Part shown: piece by piece, positions 16,046 through 24,360 of the stretch
How positions within the stretch are numbered: position 1 is the first letter of the stretch
Layout: each line of letters opens with the position of its first letter
Source of the DNA: Pedobacter sp. PLR
Lineage (GTDB): Bacteria > Bacteroidota > Bacteroidia > Sphingobacteriales > Sphingobacteriaceae
Direction: 5' to 3'
Length of the DNA: 64,000 bases
Assembly (NCBI RefSeq): GCF_026239675.1
Contig: NZ_JAPIVQ010000007.1
Location: forward strand, 62,001-126,000
Position numbers and translations under genes: made by a program
Notes under the pieces: generated by a model
The model's database searches: none
Seen by the model: the letters and a program-made list of their open reading frames with translations, nothing else
Told to the model about the DNA's origin: nothing

Positions 16046-19000
16046 ATGAACATCAAGAAAGTGTTAATTGCCAATCGCGGTGAAATCGCTATTCGTATTG
16101 AACGGGCATGCAGTGAGCTAAACATCCAGACAGTGGCTGTTTACACCTACGAAGACAGGTATTCCCTACACAGGTACAAAGCAGATGAAGCTTATCAGAT
16201 TGGCTCGGACCATGAACCTTTAAAACCTTACCTCGACATCAAAGGAATCATTGCCATGGCAAAATATTGCGAGGCAGATGCGATACACCCTGGATATGGT
16301 TTTTTATCAGAAAACGAAGAATTCGCTGCGCAGTGTGCAGCAAACGACATTGTATTTATCGGCCCCAGACCCGATGTCATGTCAGCATTGGGAGATAAGG
16401 TTACCGCAAAAAAGGTGGCGAAATCTGCAGGCTTGCCGATCATAGAAAGCAGTGAGGTAGATCTGGACACTATTGAACAGGCTTTATCCGAGGCCAACCG
16501 AATTGGATATCCGTTAATGATCAAGGCGGCTTTTGGCGGCGGCGGACGTGGAATGCGGATTGCACATAACGATGAACAGCTCAGAAAGAGTTTCTTTGAA
16601 GCACGTAGTGAAGCGAAAAATGCTTTTGGTGACGATACTGTATTTCTTGAAAAGTTTATCAACCGGCCAAGGCATATAGAAGTGCAGATTGTAGCGGATA
16701 ACTATGCGGAGGTGGTGCACCTCTTTGAACGCGACTGCTCTGTACAGCGCCGTTTCCAAAAAGTCGTTGAAGTTGCACCTTCCTTAAATTTAAGCCAGCA
16801 AACCAAAGATCAGCTTTACCACTATGCGACCTCTATCGCAAAAGCCGTAAAGTATAATAATGTAGGAACAGTGGAATTCTTAATTGATGAACAGGAAGCC
16901 ATCTATTTTATTGAAGTAAACCCCCGGATTCAGGTGGAACATACCGTTACAGAAATGATAACAGGTATTGACCTGATCAAAACCCAGTTGTTTATTGCAG
17001 ATGGCTATCACTTGTCTGATCCGGAATTGGGCATTAAAAATCAGGAAACTATCTCTTGTAACGGATTTGCAATGCAATGTCGCATTACAACAGAAGACCC
17101 TGCTGATAATTTCAAGCCCGATTATGGAACCTTGATTACCTATAGAAATGCAACTGGATTTGGCATCAGGCTAGATGAAGGGAGCACCTATCCAGGGATG
17201 AAAATCAGTCCGTTTTTTGATTCCATGCTGGTAAAAGTGAGCACCAGTGGCCGTACCTTAGAAGATGCAGCGAGGAAAATGCACAGGGCCTTAAGAGAAT
17301 TCAGGATTCGTGGGGTAAAAAACAATGTTGAGTTTCTGGAAAGCCTGATCAGCCACCCAACCTTTATACAGGGAAAGGCAACAGTGAATTTTATACAGGA
17401 ACATCCGGAGCTTTTTGAAACTAAAAAGGGACTGGATCGCGGAACGCGTATTTTAACCTATCTGGGAGAGGTTTCTGTAAATGGTAACCCTGACGTACTT
17501 GAGGTTGACGAGAATAAGCGACTGGAAAAACCAATCGTACCAAAAGTCGATGTACAATCGTATCCAAAGGGCAGCAAAGATCTGTTAACAGCCCTCGGAC
17601 CGGAAGAATTCTCGAAATGGCTTAAAGCAGAAAAGAAAATACATTATACCGACACCACTTTCAGGGACGCTCACCAGTCTTTACTGGCTACCAGAATGCG
17701 TACATACGACATGCTAAAAGTGGCAGAAGGCTTTGCAAAACATCACCCCCAAACCTTTAGCATGGAAGCCTGGGGCGGAGCAACCTTTGATGTTTGCCTG
17801 CGCTTTTTACATGAAGACCCATGGCGCCGACTGGAAAAATTACGTGCTGCAATGCCCAATATCTTAATTCAAATGCTCATCCGTGGTTGCAATGGCGTTG
17901 GCTATGCAGCTTACCCGGATAATTTGATTGAATCTTTTGTAGAGAAGAGCTGGGAAAAGGGCGTGGATATTTTCAGAATCTTTGATTCCTTAAACTGGAT
18001 GGAGAATATTGCACCCTGCATTGAAATGGTACGCAAAAAAACCAAAGGTCTTGCAGAAGGCGCACTTTGTTATACTGGTGATATTCTTGATCCCAAACGG
18101 AGTAAGTATAACCTGGAATATTATTTAAAGCTGGCCAAAGATCTGGAAAATGCCGGAAGTCATATTCTGGGGGTTAAAGACATGTCGGGCTTACTGAAAC
18201 CATATGCTGCAAAAATTTTAATTGAAGCACTTAAGGATACAGTGAAAATACCGATTCACTTACATACCCACGACACCTCTTCCCTGCAACCCGCAACCTA
18301 TCTGATGGCCATTGAAGCAGGAGTTGATGTCATCGATTGCGCCCTGGGTGCCTTATCCGGCAGTACAGCGCAGCCTAACTTCAATGCCATTGTAGAAATG
18401 ATGCGCTTCCATGAAAGGGAAAACCCTTATGATATCAAATCATTAAATGCCTATTCAAATTATTGGGAAACTGTAAGAGAATACTATTATCCATTTGAAT
18501 CCGGATTAAAAGCAAGCTCAGCGGAAGTGTATGAACATGAGATTCCGGGGGGGCAATATTCAAATCTAAAACCTCAAACCATTGCACTGGGTCTGGGTGA
18601 TAAATTTGAACTGATCAAACAGCGTTATGCAGATGTCAATACCTTATTTGGTGATATTGTGAAGGTTACTCCAAGCTCTAAGGTAGTTGGAGACATGGCC
18701 CAGTTTATGGTAGCCAATGACATTAGCCCTGAAGATGTTTTTGCCAGAGGAGAGCAACTTGCTTTTCCAGAATCGGTAGTTTCCTTTTTTATGGGTGAAA
18801 TTGGCCAGCCAACAGGAGGTTTTCCTCAAGCCTTACAACGGATCCTGCTGAAAGGAAAAACACCATTTACCGACCGGCCGAATAAACATTTGGAAGCCCT
18901 TCATTTAGAAGCCGAGTTCGAAACATTTAAGCAGGATTTCGGTAGCGATTTAAACTACACCATGTACCTGGCCTACAAGTTTTACCCTAAAGTAACGGCC

Positions 19001-19480
19001 GAGGCGATCAGGGTTTTCAGGTTATATGGCGATGTTTCTGTAATTCCAACACAATATTTCTTTTATGGTATGAAGCCGGGAGAGGAAACAACTCTTGAAA
19101 TTGCCAAAGGAAAAACCTTGCTGATTCGTCTGCTTTCCATAGGTCCGGCAGATGATGTAGGCATGCGTACGGTGTTCTTTAAATTGAATGGGCAAACGCG
19201 CAATATTGAAATTCTGGATAAATCTATCCAGGTAACCAGAAAGGAAAACCGCAAAGTAGACAAGGGTAATCCTGCCCATATCGGTTCTCCTTTACAAGGC
19301 TTACTGTCAAAGGTTTTCGTAAAAGCTGGTGATATCGTGAAGAAAAACCAGGCCCTGTTTATGATTGAGGCGATGAAAATGGAATCCAATATTACTGCAT
19401 TAGAAGATGGCGTGGTGAAGACCATTGTCTTACCCGAAGGTACCATTGTCAATACTGACGACCTGGTACTTGAACTTTAA
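16046..19480 (+). CDS. pyc: Pyruvate carboxylase
   Basis: Carboxylates pyruvate to oxaloacetate (anaplerosis). This single-chain enzyme of 1144 residues has a biotin carboxylase domain (about 1-450: LIANRGEIAIR, KAAFGGGGRGMR, the RIQVEHTVTE ATP-site segment), a carboxyltransferase TIM barrel (about 515-800: YTDTTFRDAHQSLLATRMR, GHILGVKDMSG-like segment, HTHDTS), a PC tetramerisation region, and a C-terminal biotinyl domain with the acceptor lysine K1111 in EAMKMES. Length and domain order are complete. It is the last host gene before the mobile element. Confidence 0.97.
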   Translation: MNIKKVLIANRGEIAIRIERACSELNIQTVAVYTYEDRYSLHRYKADEAYQIGSDHEPLKPYLDIKGIIAMAKYCEADAIHPGYGFLSENEEFAAQCAANDIVFIGPRPDVMSALGDKVTAKKVAKSAGLPIIESSEVDLDTIEQALSEANRIGYPLMIKAAFGGGGRGMRIAHNDEQLRKSFFEARSEAKNAFGDDTVFLEKFINRPRHIEVQIVADNYAEVVHLFERDCSVQRRFQKVVEVAPSLNLSQQTKDQLYHYATSIAKAVKYNNVGTVEFLIDEQEAIYFIEVNPRIQVEHTVTEMITGIDLIKTQLFIADGYHLSDPELGIKNQETISCNGFAMQCRITTEDPADNFKPDYGTLITYRNATGFGIRLDEGSTYPGMKISPFFDSMLVKVSTSGRTLEDAARKMHRALREFRIRGVKNNVEFLESLISHPTFIQGKATVNFIQEHPELFETKKGLDRGTRILTYLGEVSVNGNPDVLEVDENKRLEKPIVPKVDVQSYPKGSKDLLTALGPEEFSKWLKAEKKIHYTDTTFRDAHQSLLATRMRTYDMLKVAEGFAKHHPQTFSMEAWGGATFDVCLRFLHEDPWRRLEKLRAAMPNILIQMLIRGCNGVGYAAYPDNLIESFVEKSWEKGVDIFRIFDSLNWMENIAPCIEMVRKKTKGLAEGALCYTGDILDPKRSKYNLEYYLKLAKDLENAGSHILGVKDMSGLLKPYAAKILIEALKDTVKIPIHLHTHDTSSLQPATYLMAIEAGVDVIDCALGALSGSTAQPNFNAIVEMMRFHERENPYDIKSLNAYSNYWETVREYYYPFESGLKASSAEVYEHEIPGGQYSNLKPQTIALGLGDKFELIKQRYADVNTLFGDIVKVTPSSKVVGDMAQFMVANDISPEDVFARGEQLAFPESVVSFFMGEIGQPTGGFPQALQRILLKGKTPFTDRPNKHLEALHLEAEFETFKQDFGSDLNYTMYLAYKFYPKVTAEAIRVFRLYGDVSVIPTQYFFYGMKPGEETTLEIAKGKTLLIRLLSIGPADDVGMRTVFFKLNGQTRNIEILDKSIQVTRKENRKVDKGNPAHIGSPLQGLLSKVFVKAGDIVKKNQALFMIEAMKMESNITALEDGVVKTIVLPEGTIVNTDDLVLEL

Positions 19481-19529
19481 AAAATCTAACCAATATCTCC
19501 TTAAATAATCAACATATGATGACGCTTGG

Positions 19530-19698
19530 TTGTGGTCGGGTTGTAGTCGGGAAGAACGGCGTATTACAAAAGGGTATGGTATAGGTTCGGTATAGGTTGC
19601 TCATACTTTGCTGTAGGTTTAAGTAACCAACCCCTTACCGAACCTTACGGCAACCCTAAGCTGTATCAGCGCTCTTCCCGACTACAACCCGACCACAA
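19530..19698. repeat. Long interrupted palindrome (MITE-like or giant hairpin)
   Basis: Outer arms 19530-19555 and 19673-19698 are a perfect 26-bp inverted repeat. The 117-bp interior is itself partly self-complementary (GGTTCGGTATAGGTTG against CAACCCCTTACCGAACC) and holds a short direct repeat GGTATAGGTT / GGTATAGGTT. It begins 50 bp after the pyc stop. No ORF lies inside. It could be a non-autonomous insertion element or a dispersed palindromic repeat; it might also act as pyc terminator. Confidence 0.7.
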
Positions 19699-19753
19699 TT
19701 ACTGCCATACAAAGGTTATATTACACCTGTTCAGATTCTTTAAATTTCTAGCC

Positions 19754-19785
19754 TTTGAATTTGGCCAAACTATTGTGTAATTTTG
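19754..19785 (+). promoter_or_regulatory. Original ahcY promoter, now separated from ahcY
   Basis: TTTG (19754-19757), a 20-nt spacer and TAATTTTG (19778-19785) match the Bacteroidetes promoter. About 100 bp downstream lies the left copy of the ahcY start, so this is most simply the promoter ahcY had before the element inserted. It now points at the integrase gene. The leader holds two small hairpins (GACC/GGTC near 19813-19832 and TACCTT/AAGGTA at 19833-19852). Confidence 0.7.
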
Positions 19786-19885
19786 TCGCGTAATTAGCCT
19801 GTTTACAAAGAGGACCAAGTAAAACTACGGTCTACCTTCAGGAAACAAGGTAACTAGTTCGCATTTAATCACTTAAATATAGAAA

Positions 19886-19903
19886 TATGTCATCAGTAGA
19901 GAC
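19886..19903. repeat. Left attachment site core
   Basis: One copy of the 18-bp core. It retains the first codons of ahcY: ATG at 19887 reads MSSVET and then meets TAA at 19905-19907 in element DNA. Immediately inside is an inverted repeat ACGTA-ATA-TACGT (19902-19914). Confidence 0.85.
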
Positions 19904-20010
19904 GTAATATACGTTTTTACAGCATCTCATAAAATCACTCCACATTAATTACTTGCTGATTGTCAGTTATTTAAACAAATAAGTAACTCACTAAATTTTA
20001 TCACATTTTT

Positions 20011-20035
20011 AAAATGTTTGCAAATTGTTTGCGCA
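20011..20035. repeat. Left copy of a 25-bp terminal direct repeat
   Basis: Identical over 25 bp to 35985-36009 at the other end of the element, lying 107 bp inside the left core. A related TTTGCAAAT recurs at 20045-20053. Likely arm-type binding sites for the recombinase or an accessory factor. Confidence 0.7.
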
Positions 20036-20074
20036 CTTTTTAAAATTTGCAAATCGAAACTTGTAATTTAACAT

Positions 20075-21328
20075 ATGGCCAATTGTAATCTGTACCACGA
20101 CAAAAGACGTCCTAAAAAGAATGGTTTTTTCCCTATAAAAATCAGGGTAACACATGAGCGTAAAAGCAAATTTTTCGAAACGGTTTTCAGTGCCGATGAT
20201 GCGGAGTTTGCCAAGATTTCAAATGGTCTTCGGCTTGATGCTAACCAGAAAAAAACAAAAAGCAAATTAGACGACCTCTTAAAAAAGGCCAATGACATTA
20301 TCGAAGATTTAGAGGTGTTTAATTTTGATACTTTTACAATGCGGTTTAAGAATACTGGCGACAGGAATGATTTGCTTGATCTCATAAGAGAAAAAGCCGC
20401 TTTGCTAAAAAAAGAAGAAAATTTTGCCAATTCAAGATTGTACTTTCAAGCAGCCGATTTATTAGAAAGATTTAACCTTAATGAAAAAAAATCTAAGAAG
20501 CTGTATGTTAAAGAGCTTACACCTGATTATCTAAAAGCTTTTCAAAAATGGGCACTTGGCACGAACTACATCATTGAGAAAAATAAAGACAAAATGATAA
20601 AGACGTATTCTGTTACTACATTAAATATGTATTTAACCAGAGTAAAAGCCATCATCAATTCTTTAACAGAAACTGGCGTACTACACATTACAAAGAATCC
20701 ATTCGGAAAGGGCAAGTACGTTATCCCCAAATCGAGAAGTGCAAAAAGGCCTTTGGAGCATGATGAAATAATGCTGATGGTAAACTACCAAAGTGAAGAC
20801 GATAAAGAGATTTTCGCAAGGGATATGTTCATCTTCTCCTATTTAGCCAATGGAATGAACTTTTATGATATTTTCAAGTTAAAATGGTCGGATATAAAAG
20901 GCGATGCTTTTTATTTCGTTAGACAAAAGACTTCTGCAAAACTACCTGATAAACAGATTCGAGTATTCTTAAATCCAAAAATACAATCTATCATTGATTT
21001 ACATGGAAGTAAAAAATTGGGTAATAGCTACATTTTTAATGTCGTGCCCTGGGGAGCTTCCAAAGATGTTGAACAAAAAAAGATACGCTCTTATATTAGT
21101 GGCGTAAATATTAAGCTAAAAAAAATAGCCGTGACATTAGGCATTACCTCCGATATAAGCACATATTTCGCCCGTCACACCTTTGCTACCATGATGCATG
21201 ATTTAGGTGCATCTATGAACACTATCAAGGATGTAATAGGCCATGAGGACATTAAATCGACCCAAAATTATATTGGTGCAGAAAAAAAGGAAAGATTAAT
21301 GGAATTTCAGGAACGGCTTTTGAAATAA
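20075..21328 (+). CDS. int: Tyrosine recombinase (element integrase)
   Basis: A 417-residue phage-type integrase of the Bacteroidota family: N-terminal arm-binding region (about 1-90), a SAM-like core-binding domain (about 95-215) and a C-terminal catalytic domain. Visible catalytic residues are R367 in YFARHTFATMM, H390 in VIGHED and the nucleophile Y399 in TQNYIG. The usual first Arg is replaced by Asn in ANGMNFYDIFKLKW, and the His of HxxR is Tyr364; such departures are common in Bacteroidota integrases including the CTnDOT type. It lies 171 bp inside the left core and reads inward; the displaced ahcY promoter may drive it in the integrated state. Confidence 0.94.
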   Translation: MANCNLYHDKRRPKKNGFFPIKIRVTHERKSKFFETVFSADDAEFAKISNGLRLDANQKKTKSKLDDLLKKANDIIEDLEVFNFDTFTMRFKNTGDRNDLLDLIREKAALLKKEENFANSRLYFQAADLLERFNLNEKKSKKLYVKELTPDYLKAFQKWALGTNYIIEKNKDKMIKTYSVTTLNMYLTRVKAIINSLTETGVLHITKNPFGKGKYVIPKSRSAKRPLEHDEIMLMVNYQSEDDKEIFARDMFIFSYLANGMNFYDIFKLKWSDIKGDAFYFVRQKTSAKLPDKQIRVFLNPKIQSIIDLHGSKKLGNSYIFNVVPWGASKDVEQKKIRSYISGVNIKLKKIAVTLGITSDISTYFARHTFATMMHDLGASMNTIKDVIGHEDIKSTQNYIGAEKKERLMEFQERLLK

Positions 21329-21348
21329 AAAAGCATATTTCAGCCTTT

Positions 21349-22230
21349 CTAATTTTGAATATTTAAGTTTAATTCTTCAGAAAATTTACGAGCCTTTTTA
21401 TCTATTACTATATTGACAAATTTATCCATTTCTTTAGAAGAAATTATATCAAATAGTGGCATATTATCTTTTTTCAATATATTATACAAATCATTATAAG
21501 AGATTTTATTACCCTTATAAGGATCTACAATTAAACAAAATTTATGGTCACTAGATAACCCTTTTGAAACAGCTAGTATTTTCAATCTTTCAATGACACT
21601 TTCAAAGTCACTAATGTCATTTCTAATTTGGCCAAGCTGTCTATTAGAATTAAAGTCAATAGCCTTAGCGGCATAAAGGCTTCCGTTAACCCCTAATCCA
21701 TCCAAATGAAAATCAAAAAATAAAGTTTCGATTTGCTTTTTCTTGAGAGTGTAATCAATATCAATTATGTCCTTTAGAGGGTTATAAAGCTTTTTTTCAA
21801 TTACTTTTTTAAATTGTGATACACTTTCTTTTTCTTCAGAAATAAGCTCTTCTCCTATGAATTTTCTAAAATAATCATGAAATGTGTTATATGAGATAAT
21901 AGAATTTATAACCTCTGGTTTTGAAAACTGCAAAATTCCATTGTTATAATCATAAAGTCTATGAAGAAATTGTTTATTTAAATGCTTCTCTGATCTAAAT
22001 AAAAATACTGACTCATCAACGGTTTCTTTTTTGACAAAATTTTTAAATTGATTTAGAGAAAACTCTAAAAGTTTATAATTTTTAGGATTAAGCTTCCTCG
22101 CTAATTCAAGTTTTTGATGAGATAAATGAAAATAAACTTGTTCATCAGCAATAACAACAAGCCCTAAAGCAATTATTTCATTGCTAAGGGGATTATTTAC
22201 ATATTTCAATATGCTGTAAAAACTTTTCAT
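21349..22230 (-). CDS. DUF3037-like protein, partner of a HipA-like kinase
   Basis: A 293-residue, Lys/Asn/Phe-rich soluble protein. The N terminus (YSILKYVNNPLSNEIIALGLV, about residues 5-25) resembles DUF3037, whose members are frequently encoded next to HipA-like kinases; the remaining 180 residues are longer than the usual domain and not recognised. It overlaps the kinase gene as TAATG, so it is translationally coupled to it. A role as antitoxin, substrate or regulator of the kinase is inferred from pairing only. It is convergent with the integrase, 20 bp away. Confidence 0.65.
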   Translation of the reverse strand: MKSFYSILKYVNNPLSNEIIALGLVVIADEQVYFHLSHQKLELARKLNPKNYKLLEFSLNQFKNFVKKETVDESVFLFRSEKHLNKQFLHRLYDYNNGILQFSKPEVINSIISYNTFHDYFRKFIGEELISEEKESVSQFKKVIEKKLYNPLKDIIDIDYTLKKKQIETLFFDFHLDGLGVNGSLYAAKAIDFNSNRQLGQIRNDISDFESVIERLKILAVSKGLSSDHKFCLIVDPYKGNKISYNDLYNILKKDNMPLFDIISSKEMDKFVNIVIDKKARKFSEELNLNIQN

Positions 22231-23099
22231 TATTTTAAATAAGACAAAAAATGTTCAATAATTGTTTTGTTTCGAGCTTTATCAGAAAAAAAAGCTTTTA
22301 AATGTACTTTCGATTTTTTACTCAATCCCCAACTATCAGGGACTTGGTCAAATATAAAATCAAGATTTTCTATTGTATTGCTTATACAATCGTTAATGTC
22401 ATTTTTAAGGTTTTCAATGTCTTCATGAGTTACAAAGCTACTAATTGTTTTGGCCAATATAGTTGATAATATGCAATTTTTCGGTTCTATGTGTAACAAT
22501 ACTTCTCGAACTTCTTTATAATTAGTCAAATAAGCAAATGCGGCGGCATGGTCGATAGGATGAAAGTCAAATAAACCAGTTTCATTACCAATTAAAACAT
22601 TTGGATTTTCAGGTCTCCTATCCTTATTTCCTACCCACAAATCAAATGCCCCAATTTTAAGAAAGTCTACTGGATTTGAAAACAGTTTCAGTTCTCTTTT
22701 ATTAGAAATATTTATAAATTGATCTAGCTCAGTCGCTGACCATATTTGTTTAGAACCAAATAACGTATTCTCATAAAAATCGGGTGAATAAAAACCCGAT
22801 AATTTACCCATGTCTTGTACATAATTGTCAACAGTTTCTTTTGAAATTGTTGCTAAGCAAAATTCAGGGACATGTAATGACCAGCATTGGGCAAAATAAG
22901 CACATAAAAGCTCATTTATGATCTCGGCTGATGGATTTTTTTGAGCTGTAGTTTTAACAAAATAAGTATTATCATCAATACCATAAGTTAATAATGGTGC
23001 ACTTCCCTTTGTAGTTGTTTCTTTGATTATTTTTGATATTTCTATCGTTTTTATTGGCTGGAGCATGTCAATATTAGTAATTTCTTCCAATATCAGCAT
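22230..23099 (-). CDS. HipA-like protein kinase
   Basis: A 289-residue protein with the HipA/PI3K-like kinase signatures: FVKT (about 47-50, possible ATP lysine), the catalytic loop DLWVGNKDRRPENPN (153-167) and the metal-binding PIDHAAAF (181-188). It is shorter than HipA of E. coli (about 440 residues) and lacks the HipA N-terminal subdomain; no HipB-type repressor lies beside it. It is followed by a DUF3037-like partner with overlapping stop/start. It sits downstream of the methyltransferase-helicase-GIY-YIG operon on the same strand, 73 bp away. Target unknown. Confidence 0.8.
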   Translation of the reverse strand: MLILEEITNIDMLQPIKTIEISKIIKETTTKGSAPLLTYGIDDNTYFVKTTAQKNPSAEIINELLCAYFAQCWSLHVPEFCLATISKETVDNYVQDMGKLSGFYSPDFYENTLFGSKQIWSATELDQFINISNKRELKLFSNPVDFLKIGAFDLWVGNKDRRPENPNVLIGNETGLFDFHPIDHAAAFAYLTNYKEVREVLLHIEPKNCILSTILAKTISSFVTHEDIENLKNDINDCISNTIENLDFIFDQVPDSWGLSKKSKVHLKAFFSDKARNKTIIEHFLSYLK

Positions 23100-23172
23100 G
23101 TAATAACATATAGATATTTGAAGAAGAATGGCTATCTTAAAGTGAAAAGTAAAGAATTCTTTTGAATAGTAC

Positions 23173-24360
23173 TTACTTTAATACAATCTTCTCAAAATTG
23201 TTATCATATCTGTAATTCACTATTGTCCCCATTATCAAAAGATTTATAGCTTCATCAATTATTGGCAAAGGGACAACAAACCATTCTCTAGGAACTAATC
23301 TACGTCCATCAGCGTCATAGATATCAACATTTAAACAACTCTCTGCAAAAAAACGATGAATTAACTTTTCAAAAGCCTGAACATTTAAATTGTAGCAAGA
23401 GTAAGTTGCAATTACTTCTACATCACTGAACAAATAAGTAGCCTCTCTCGAAGCATTTTTTATTCTGTCTATTACTTTAGTGGTGGAAAAGCCAATTTTA
23501 AATAAATCTTCCAAATTAGCAATCTCTGATCTTTTAGATTTTGATTTTAAAACATAAACCCAACCGCTTTGTAAATCCTCCTCCTTAACTAAACCCACAT
23601 TATTATTTAATTGATACTGTATATCTTCATCTGTATCAGTAATCACCTTACCACTCTTTTGTATTGCTTTACCTAAGGAACGATAGAGCATGGTAGACTT
23701 AGTGGCATTTTCGAAAATAGTTACGGTACGACCATCTAATCTTTTTCGTCCGCCGATTTCTTCTTCATTTAATACTGCAGATTGAAGATATAATAACATA
23801 CCATCCAACAAATAAAAATGTTCTACTTGAATATTTTTGTAAACATTTTCAGCGGGTAATAATTTACGCTTACCACTCTTTAAATCTTGATGTACTTGCT
23901 TGAACACAGCTTCATACTTCTCAAAATCCTTATCTGGAATAGAAGTTCTTTGAGCCACAAAATCAGCATCCGCTCGTTTATCAATTTTACGTGTATGTCT
24001 AAACTCAAAAATAGATAAATCTCCCTCTGGATTTAACAATCCTAAATCATCCTCCGCTAATATATCATCAAGGGTCTTTTTTTTCATTTCCACTTCTCCA
24101 AGTAAATTGAAACGGTCAAAAGGTTTTAATATTTTCTTTTTGCTGTCATTGCTTCTAAACCCTTTCAACTTCGCGGATAAACTGTATTCAGACATACTGC
24201 CCGTAGATGGTTCACTATTGTTTTTCTCGTAGAATGCATTAATTTCTTCAAAAGAGTCTATAAGCCTGTCTTCATCAGTTTTAACATTAGCAGATTTTTC
24301 CTTGTGGTTAAGCAACCCAAAATCATCATCATCAAATATATCGTCGAGTGTTTTAGCCAT
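23173..24360 (-). CDS. GIY-YIG (T5orf172-like) nuclease domain protein with duplicated acidic motif
   Basis: A 395-residue protein. The C-terminal part (about 265-375) is a GIY-YIG domain of the T5orf172 type: GWVYVLKS for GIY (Tyr269), LFKIGFST for YIG, Arg299 in DRIKNA and Glu331 in AFEKLIHRFF as the catalytic set. The middle (about 115-260) is unassigned. The N terminus carries the same 16-residue motif twice, at 3-18 and 95-110: KTLDDI-F/L-xxDD-F/L-GLLN (12 of 16 identical), a likely docking segment. It overlaps the helicase by 8 bp and is third in the operon, so it probably supplies the DNA-cutting activity. Confidence 0.85.
   Translation of the reverse strand: MAKTLDDIFDDDDFGLLNHKEKSANVKTDEDRLIDSFEEINAFYEKNNSEPSTGSMSEYSLSAKLKGFRSNDSKKKILKPFDRFNLLGEVEMKKKTLDDILAEDDLGLLNPEGDLSIFEFRHTRKIDKRADADFVAQRTSIPDKDFEKYEAVFKQVHQDLKSGKRKLLPAENVYKNIQVEHFYLLDGMLLYLQSAVLNEEEIGGRKRLDGRTVTIFENATKSTMLYRSLGKAIQKSGKVITDTDEDIQYQLNNNVGLVKEEDLQSGWVYVLKSKSKRSEIANLEDLFKIGFSTTKVIDRIKNASREATYLFSDVEVIATYSCYNLNVQAFEKLIHRFFAESCLNVDIYDADGRRLVPREWFVVPLPIIDEAINLLIMGTIVNYRYDNNFEKIVLK

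Noticed and set aside
19792..19886. SAM-II or SAH riboswitch in the ahcY leader
   Set aside because: The known conserved core was not found; kept only as a low-interest question about leader structure.
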